Assembly: GCA_046153875.1 (NCBI GenBank)
Contig: JBJXFE010000041.1
Span: 88,293-152,292 of the forward strand
Direction of reading: 5' to 3'
Source of the DNA: JBJXFE01 sp046153875
Lineage (GTDB): Bacteria > Planctomycetota > Phycisphaerae > Phycisphaerales > UBA1924
Length of the DNA: 64,000 nt
Shown: in pieces, positions 59,254 through 64,000 of the stretch
Numbering within the stretch: the stretch's first letter is position 1
How the letters are laid out: each line of letters opens with the position of its first letter
The notes under the pieces: generated by a model
What the model saw: only the letters and a program-made list of their open reading frames with translations
The model's database searches: none
What the model was told of the DNA's origin: nothing
Made by a program: the position numbers and the translations under genes

Positions 59254-59952
59254 TCAGGGCTGAGGGTCGCGGCCCTTGCGCTTGGCGCGCCGGTTGTGGA
59301 ACAGCCGCGGGTTCCTGCGGGTGAACGCGCGGACGGCGTCCACGAGGAACGAGTGCCGGCCGGCGCGGAAGTAGCCCCAGCCCAGGTAGGCCACGAGGAC
59401 CGCTCCGGCGAAGTTCACGATCAGGTCGTTCATCGTGTCCGCGACGCCGGTCTCGCGGCTCATCATGTTGGACTCCGGCCGGATGCTGTCCACGGCGTAC
59501 TCGAAGATCTCCCAGAGCACGCCGAGGGAGACGGCGAATGTGACGCCGAAGGAGCAGAGCAGGCCGGAGCCGATGGTGCGCGGCAGGCGGTCGGCCTGGA
59601 TGAGGAGGAACAGGACGATCCAGCCGACGACGCCGAGGAGGACTCCCGAACTCGTGTGGAGCACGAGGTCCCACCACCAGTAGCGCTCATAGAAGTCGCC
59701 GGCGGAGCCGAGGAAGACCGACAGGAAGACGAAGGCCGCGGCGATGAGCTGGAACTCGGGCGGCACGTAGATGCGGTAGCGCCGCAGGACGAACGCGGGG
59801 ACGACGTTGAGAACGATGACGACGAGCGTGAGGAAGACGTTCTCCCAATCCTGTCGGAGGACGAAGAGGACCAGCCCGATCGCCAGCGCCGCCTGGATCA
59901 GCAGGGTGAGAACGATCACGGTGCGGTTGGAACCGTACGTGCTCGTGTCCAT
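59254..59952 (-). CDS. DUF2238-like polytopic membrane protein
   Basis: The 232-residue protein has about six membrane helices (TVIVLTLLIQAALAIGLVLFVL, VFLTLVVIVLNVVPAFVL, LIAAAFVFLSVFLGSAGDFYERYWWWDLVLH, GVVGWIVLFLLIQAD, LLCSFGVTFAVSLGVLWEIFEYAVD, DTMNDLIVNFAGAVLVAYLGWGYF) and a basic tail. WWWDLVLHTSSG and ETGVADTMNDL resemble the DUF2238 (YjdF-like) group. Function unknown. ATG 59952 with GGAG upstream. Confidence 0.7.
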   Translation of the reverse strand: MDTSTYGSNRTVIVLTLLIQAALAIGLVLFVLRQDWENVFLTLVVIVLNVVPAFVLRRYRIYVPPEFQLIAAAFVFLSVFLGSAGDFYERYWWWDLVLHTSSGVLLGVVGWIVLFLLIQADRLPRTIGSGLLCSFGVTFAVSLGVLWEIFEYAVDSIRPESNMMSRETGVADTMNDLIVNFAGAVLVAYLGWGYFRAGRHSFLVDAVRAFTRRNPRLFHNRRAKRKGRDPQP

Positions 59953-60126
59953 CAGGGGGCTCCGGTAAGGTGCGGCGGGCGACGGGCCCGGTGCGGGATC
60001 ATTCGCGGCGAAGGGGGAGGCGCCGCGCGGCGATCGGATCGAGCGGCCCGACGGTGCCCACGCGCACGCCGGCCTCCATTCTACTTCGACTTCATCGGGC
60101 CGCGGGGTGGTCGGTGTGACTGACGG

Positions 60127-60219
60127 AGTGGTTCCCACCGACCGCGCGGCTGCAGGCGAGTAGAAGGGGAAGAGGCGGGTAGGGCAGCGTGGTCGGTGAC
60201 ACGGTCGGTGCCACCCGCC
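60127..60219. repeat. intergenic repeat Q, copy 1
   Basis: Shares CACCGACCGCGCGGCTGCAG and GAGTAGAAGGGGAAGAGGCGG with the copy at 62507-62598, ending in a GGTCGGTGCCACCCGCC unit. Confidence 0.75.
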
Positions 60220-60250
60220 TGGCCTTTCGGTGCCGTCCGCCCGGTCGAGG

Positions 60251-60313
60251 CGTCACGCACGATCATCCCCGCGACGGGGATGATCGTGGCACGGGATGAT
60301 CGGGCCACCCGCC
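60251..60313. repeat. REP-like repeat P, copy 2
   Basis: The GATCATCCCCG/CGGGGATGATC palindrome lies at 60261-60285, flanked by GTCACGCAC and GTGGCACGGGATGATCGGG. Confidence 0.8.
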
Positions 60314-60339
60314 TCGGGCCAGACTCGGCCACCCGCCGC

Positions 60340-60771
60340 CTACCGCGCCTGCCTGTCCGCGAAATCCTGTTCCCATCGGTTGTAGAAATCACCGTAGAGG
60401 GCGGCCGCCTCGGTTTGGCGTGCATCGAACTCGGCCTGGGCATCGGTCGGACAATCGTTGATGAAGTCGTAGATGTCGTGCTCTTCCGGCTCGAAGCCGT
60501 GTCTCCGCAGCAGTTCGGCGTACTCGCGGACGATCGTTTCGAGGCGGTCGGCGCCGATGCGCTTGAGCGCGCGCAGTGTCAGATCCAGCATTGCGAGCCC
60601 GTCCCAGGCGAAGTAAGCGGGCAGTCCGTCCGCACCGTAGTTCGAGTTGAAGGAATAGAGGGCGATCGTCTCCTGCTCGTACTCGGTGAATGACCCGGAG
60701 TCGCGGCCGCCGGCGCTCCACCGATCGACCAGCCGACGGTAGTGGTCAGCAAACTGCTTGGAGACGTCCAT
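60340..60771 (-). CDS. DMP19/DUF4375-like small protein
   Basis: The 143-residue acidic protein has YSFNSNYGADGLPAYFAWDG, LTLRALKRIGADRLETIV and an acidic end, resembling DUF4375, the fold of DNA-mimic protein DMP19 that can bind a regulator in place of DNA. Acidity fits but the role here is inferred. No neighbour supports a system. Confidence 0.5.
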   Translation of the reverse strand: MDVSKQFADHYRRLVDRWSAGGRDSGSFTEYEQETIALYSFNSNYGADGLPAYFAWDGLAMLDLTLRALKRIGADRLETIVREYAELLRRHGFEPEEHDIYDFINDCPTDAQAEFDARQTEAAALYGDFYNRWEQDFADRQAR

Positions 60772-60949
60772 TTGCTGACAGAGTAACGGCAGTGAGAGGA
60801 GAAGGTAGACGTTGGCCGGGTGATCGTGGTTGCCGGTGATCTCCGGTCCCGGATCCTTCCCGCTCCCCCGGGTATCGCCCTTGACAAACGCACGCTCATA
60901 CAGGCCACCCGCCCAGTAACCCGGACGCGGCGCCCGCGGTCGGCCCCGT

Positions 60950-61354
60950 TCAGATCACGGTCGTTGAAACCTCGATGTTCCCGTGGACCGCCTTGGAGTA
61001 CGGGCAGATCCCGTGCGCCGCCTCGGCCAGGGACTCGGCGACTTCGCGGCTCACACCGGGGACGGTGACCTTCAGCTGCGCCCGCAGGAAGAAGGAGTCA
61101 CCCTCGCGGTTCAGGTCGATCTGGGTGTCGACCGATGGATGGCCCGCCAACTTGATCTTCCTCTGGGTGGCGGCGAGTTCGATCGCGCCGAGATAGCAGG
61201 CCGACCAGGCGCTGGCGAAGAGACTTTCCGCGGCCGGGTGCGGCTGGGGCAGCTTGATGTCCACAACAGCATCGGCGCTGCGCGTGGCGCCCTGGGGGCC
61301 GCTGGTGGTGTGCGACTTGCCGGTGAAGAGGACCTTTGCGGTTGTGGTCGGCAT
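60950..61354 (-). CDS. Ohr-type organic hydroperoxide reductase
   Basis: The 134-residue protein has the Ohr/OsmC pattern with reactive Cys in SAWSACYLGAIELAA and AAHGICPYSKAV. It removes organic peroxides. RBS AAGGAA before ATG 61354. This Ohr subgroup is distinct from the OsmC at 42.5 kb. Confidence 0.88.
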   Translation of the reverse strand: MPTTTAKVLFTGKSHTTSGPQGATRSADAVVDIKLPQPHPAAESLFASAWSACYLGAIELAATQRKIKLAGHPSVDTQIDLNREGDSFFLRAQLKVTVPGVSREVAESLAEAAHGICPYSKAVHGNIEVSTTVI

Positions 61355-61558
61355 GGCAGGTTCCTTTCTTCTGTGCTGGCGTGATCGGTTCCTTGCTGGC
61401 GACCTGATCGTACGCGAACGATGCGGCGGGCCGGGAACGTGCCACGACCATCCCGGGGCCTTGACCGGCCACCCGCCCGCCGCCGAGCCCGTTGTATACT
61501 GCGCTTGGAATGCTCGGGGGCGTTCCCCGGGCGCTATCAGCGAAATGGGGACTCCGCG

Positions 61559-62485
61559 ATGCACTTGCGCACCTGGCCGGCAACAGCGCTCGCACTCCTC
61601 GCAACCCTCGGCGCGGCGTTGGCCTCGAGCGAGCGCTCGGGGCAGCCGGACGACTTGCGCGCGTTGGACGGCGAGTGGATCTATGTCGAGGACCGCACCG
61701 AGGGGCGCGCCCTCGAGCAGCTGGGCCCCCCCATGGCCTCAAAGTTCTCGATGCGCGTCGAGGAAGGCGCGGTCGTCCTGAACGGCCATGGCTCCGGGCA
61801 CCGCGACGTGCGCGTCGCGGTCGACGGCTCGATCACCGAAGTCGCCGAGCCAAAGACGATCGCGCGCTACCGCGGCGAATGGAAGGACGGCGCGTTCGAG
61901 TACGAGGTTGCGTTCGAGCGCCTGGCGGGCAGCGCGCCCGACGGGATCGGGATGATCCGGCGGAAGTTCCGCATCACGGCCGACGGGCTGCTCGTGAGCG
62001 TTGCGGTCGACCCGCCCGCGGGGGGGGCGGGGGAGGAAGCGTTTGGGCTCTACCGCCATGCCGAGGACATCGCGATGCCCGCGCCGGCCAAGGCCGCGGT
62101 GGGCGACCTGGCCTGGCTGGCGGGCGCGTGGGTCGGAACGAGGAGCTCGGGGTCGTCGAACGAGGAGCGCTGGAGCCCGCCGCTCGGCGGCGCGATGCTC
62201 GGCGTGTCGCGCTCGGTCAACACGAGCGGCAAGATGTTCGCGTTCGAGTACCTGCGCATCGTGGAGCGCGACGGCGGGCTGGTGTACATCGCGCAGCCCG
62301 GCGGCAAAACGCCGACCGAGTTCGTGCTCACCGAGCTTGGCGCGAACCGTGCCGTGTTCGATAATCCGCGCCACGACTACCCGAAGCGCATCGTGTACGA
62401 GCTGGCGGCCGAGGGTGGCCTGAGCGCCACGATCGGCTTCACCAAGGGCGGCAGCCCCCGGCGCTTCGAGTTCAAGCGCGAGTAA
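61559..62485 (+). CDS. secreted two-domain protein with DUF6265-like C-terminus
   Basis: The 308-residue protein has a signal peptide (WPATALALLATLGAALA), an N-terminal domain (DDLRALDGEWIYVEDRTEGRALEQLG...) with a lipocalin-like TIGR03067 flavour, and a C-terminal domain (LAWLAGAWVGTRSSGSSNEERWSPPLGGAMLGVSRSVNTSGKMFAFEYLRI) that matches the DUF6265 pattern. No active site visible. Function unknown. Confidence 0.7.
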   Translation: MHLRTWPATALALLATLGAALASSERSGQPDDLRALDGEWIYVEDRTEGRALEQLGPPMASKFSMRVEEGAVVLNGHGSGHRDVRVAVDGSITEVAEPKTIARYRGEWKDGAFEYEVAFERLAGSAPDGIGMIRRKFRITADGLLVSVAVDPPAGGAGEEAFGLYRHAEDIAMPAPAKAAVGDLAWLAGAWVGTRSSGSSNEERWSPPLGGAMLGVSRSVNTSGKMFAFEYLRIVERDGGLVYIAQPGGKTPTEFVLTELGANRAVFDNPRHDYPKRIVYELAAEGGLSATIGFTKGGSPRRFEFKRE

Positions 62486-62506
62486 CCCCTCACCCCCGCC
62501 CGTGGG

Positions 62507-62598
62507 GTGGTTCGCACCGACCGCGCGGCTGCAGGCGAGTAGAAGGGGAAGAGGCGGTAAGGCTGCGTGGTCGGTGGCATGGTCGGTGCCACCCCGCC
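62507..62598. repeat. intergenic repeat Q, copy 2
   Basis: Close match to 60127-60219 over about 85 bp. Confidence 0.75.
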
Positions 62599-62621
62599 GC
62601 CGTTGTCGGTACGGTGGTCGC

Positions 62622-62745
62622 GATTCGCACCGGCTACGCGGCGGAAGAACGGGTAGAGAGAGAAGGGGAAGTAGAGCCGCGTACCCGGTGGCACGAGGGT
62701 CCGGTTTCCCGGTGCCACCCGCCGGCGTACCCGGGGCACGACGGG
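62622..62745. repeat. intergenic repeat R, copy 2
   Basis: Close match to 51636-51755, with the same GCGGAAGAACGGGT, GAGCCGCGTACCCGGTGGC and CGAGGGTCCG blocks. Confidence 0.7.
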
Positions 62746-62770
62746 CTGGCTTTCCGATGCCACCCACCAG

Positions 62771-62859
62771 GTCGAGACGTCACGCACGATCATCCCCGCG
62801 ACGGGGATGATCGTGGCACGGTGATCGGGCCACCCGCCACGGTGATCGGGCCACCCGCC
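62771..62859. repeat. REP-like repeat P, copy 3, with tandem 21-bp unit
   Basis: Palindrome at 62788-62812 (GATCATCCCCG/CGGGGATGATC), then a unit beginning CACGGTGATCGGGCCAC at 62817 repeated once with a 21-bp period. It forms the 3' end of the GNAT gene on the minus strand. Confidence 0.8.
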
Positions 62860-63332
62860 AAGACCATCACCGCCTCCACGCACGCGTGGTACCGGTCCGT
62901 CCCCGGCGAATCCCGGTACTCCGTCACCACAAACCCGTTGCGCTCCAGCACCCGGATGGACGCGGCATTGTGCGCCGCCGCGCGGGCATGGAGCGGGCGC
63001 ACCTTGACCTCCTCCAGCAGCAGCCCCAGGGCCCGCGTCGCGATGCCCCTCCCCCACCCCCCCGGATGCTGCCGCGCGATCCAGTACCCCACCGCGTCGT
63101 GGCCGTCGAGCTTGAAGCACCCGATGGAACCGACGAGCGTGTCGCCCTCGAGGATCGCCCGGGCGATGGCCCCGCTCCTGTCCGCAAGAATCGCGGCCCA
63201 CGTCGCTTCAAACGCGGCCCGATCACGCGGGTTGACGGCCGCGAGACGGCAGGATTCCGGATCGCTCTGAAACTCAAAGAGTGTGGGCAGGTCGGCCGCG
63301 ACGACGGGGCGGAGACGGATGGGGAGGCTCAC
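62790..63332 (-). CDS. GNAT-family acetyltransferase with repeat-derived C-terminus
   Basis: The 180-residue protein is RimJ/RimL-like: IRLRPVVAADLPTLFEFQSDPES, GYWIARQHPGGWGRGIATRALGLLLEEV (acetyl-CoA loop) and HARAAAHNAASIRVLERNGFVVTEYR. The last 25 residues (GGPITVAGGPITVPRSSPSRG) are encoded by repeat P copy 3, and the stop codon lies inside its palindrome. The original C-terminus was presumably replaced when the element arrived. Acceptor unknown. Confidence 0.8.
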   Translation of the reverse strand: MSLPIRLRPVVAADLPTLFEFQSDPESCRLAAVNPRDRAAFEATWAAILADRSGAIARAILEGDTLVGSIGCFKLDGHDAVGYWIARQHPGGWGRGIATRALGLLLEEVKVRPLHARAAAHNAASIRVLERNGFVVTEYRDSPGTDRYHACVEAVMVLAGGPITVAGGPITVPRSSPSRG

Positions 63333-63458
63333 GGGGGATGGTATCTGTGGTACTGGCCCGGTCAGTGGCCCAGGGTTGGGTGGCGCGGGTCTGCCCGGCA
63401 GACCCGTAGATGGACCCCGTCCACCCGCCGCCGACGCAACATGGTTAGGATGCCTGCC

Positions 63459-63902
63459 ATGTCAGGCGACCAACACGTCACCGGATCGCATTGGCCACTG
63501 GCATTTCAGGCGACCCCCTGGGAGCACGTGTTCCTGAAGCACGTTGCAGGCGCCAAGGCATCACTTCGCATCCTGTGCCCGTTCATCAAGCTCCGCAGCA
63601 TGCGACTGCTCCTGAGTGCGATTCGACTCCCCACTGCGGGCATCTTCAACCTCCAAGTGGTTACTCGCTTGAACAAGCGCGACTGTGGCGCCTTTGTCCA
63701 CGACATCGCTGCGCTTCGACTTCTGCTGGAAGCGCCACTAGGTCCCCAATGCAATGTCGAGCTTCGTATAGACAATGCCATTCACGCGAAGGTCTTCATC
63801 TGCGACGGCCGTGAGCTAATTGTCACATCATCCAACCTTACGAAAGCTGCGTTCTACACCAACAAGGAGGTTGCACTAGAGCCTATCCCAGAACCTGTTT
63901 GA
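63459..63902 (+). pseudogene. PLD-family protein, 3' truncated by an IS element
   Basis: The residual frame of 147 residues has a start region PLAFQATPWEHVFLKHVAGAK, RILCPFIKL, and one HKD motif AIHAKVFICDGRELIVTSSNLT (H-x-K-x4-D, then S-N). PLD superfamily members of this size range include stand-alone nucleases such as NgoFVII-type restriction enzymes. The frame enters the IS at 63879 and stops at 63900-63902, so the rest is lost. Codon use has more A/T-ending codons than nearby genes, which suggests transfer. Start ATG 63459 has AGGA eight bases upstream. Confidence 0.65.
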
Positions 63903-64000
63903 GCAGGAGGAGGGTGCAGCCGAGGTGCAGGAAGCCCTGGAACATCGCGGTGGACTTCTCGTAGCGGATGCACAGGCGGCGGAAGTTCTGGATCCACGAG
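63879..64000 (-). mobile_element. IS5-type insertion sequence, right part outside the window
   Basis: The left end begins GAGCCTATCCCAGAACC at about 63879, preceded by CTA, so the target reads CTAG as for many IS5 relatives. The transposase frame (minus strand, stop at 63883) reads NFRRLCIRYEKSTAMFQGFL and LHLGCTLLLLKQVLG at the C-terminus, typical of IS5-family DDE transposases. It interrupts the PLD-family gene. Confidence 0.75.
63883..64000 (-). CDS. IS5-family transposase, C-terminal 38 residues
   Basis: The residues SWIQNFRRLCIRYEK and the following STAMFQGFLHLGC fit the C-terminal end of IS5-family transposases, after the catalytic Glu region. The rest lies beyond the window. Confidence 0.75.
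   Translation of the reverse strand, partial: SWIQNFRRLCIRYEKSTAMFQGFLHLGCTLLLLKQVLG

Larger units (their letters stand above)
59953..60339. other. 387-bp gene-free stretch
   Basis: The first 170 bp show nothing recognisable. The rest holds repeat Q copy 1 (60127-60219) and repeat P copy 2 (60251-60313). Confidence 0.6.
62486..62789. other. 304-bp gene-free stretch filled by repeats
   Basis: It holds repeat Q copy 2 (62507-62598), repeat R copy 2 (62622-62745) and the start of repeat P copy 3. No coding potential is apparent. Confidence 0.7.

Noticed and set aside
60340..60771. Anti-restriction DNA mimic as part of a defence island
   Set aside because: No restriction or toxin gene is adjacent; the DUF4375 resemblance alone does not show that role.
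57971..62859. CRISPR array from repeated palindromes
   Set aside because: Copies are kilobases apart with genes between them and no cas genes.

Overview
The window looks like chromosomal DNA of a GC-rich Planctomycetota bacterium, most likely of the Phycisphaerae lineage (inference). The evidence is a secreted protein ending in two copies of a dockerin-like motif of the type YADCN(A)SGxLTVADFGCFQ, an RTX-type calcium-binding protein with an N-terminal LEQRSLL motif close to the planctomycete LEPR-xLL signal, a Ser/Thr kinase with a C-terminal anchor, many small lineage-type orphan proteins, and tRNA genes without an encoded CCA. No plasmid, phage or CRISPR signature is visible.

Layout. 0-10 kb (mostly minus strand): a Y-family DNA polymerase cut by the left edge, ATP-dependent PEP carboxykinase, tRNA-His, a PilZ-receiver protein, GyrB, a methyltransferase-like protein, an L,D-transpeptidase and 5-formyl-THF cyclo-ligase. 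10-31 kb: a giant AsmA-like membrane protein, an M42-type peptidase overlapping a lipoprotein hydrolase, a DEAD-box helicase, a GH57 glycosidase, fumarylacetoacetase, tRNA-Arg(CCU), YchF, an acyltransferase divergent from RarA/MgsA, a kinase, IF-3 and an RTX-repeat protein. 31-41 kb (minus strand): a MacB-type permease, then a same-strand run of GNAT, uvrB, a small membrane protein, a glycosyltransferase, uvrA and a membrane protein, which brings both damage-recognition parts of nucleotide excision repair together. 41-64 kb: DAO-type oxidase, OsmC, several small orphans, secreted hydrolases, an intradiol dioxygenase, cytochrome c next to an ECF sigma factor, an Ig-like repeat protein, three penicillin-binding-protein/beta-lactamase-fold serine hydrolases with a metallopeptidase between them, further orphans, an Ohr protein, and at the right edge a PLD-family gene cut by an IS5-type element.

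Most unusual feature. Short palindromic DNA elements have invaded both coding and non-coding DNA. A family made of a GAGACGGA-type purine arm and the complementary CTCTCCGTC-type pyrimidine arm sits in frame inside rarA, uvrA (twice), uvrB and an orphan gene at 58.5 kb. Three of these copies also share a CCGCC/GGCGG hairpin core. Each insertion adds about 20-55 residues and leaves the reading frame open, much like the Rickettsia palindromic elements. Two other palindromes lie in frame in the GH57 gene. A separate set of REP-like repeats fills the intergenic DNA between 51 and 63 kb, and one of them supplies the C-terminus and stop codon of an acetyltransferase gene. Other notable points are a probable AUC start codon for infC, a receiver-PilZ protein ending in a degenerate HPt-like domain, and a fumarylacetoacetase gene whose first third has foreign-looking codon use.
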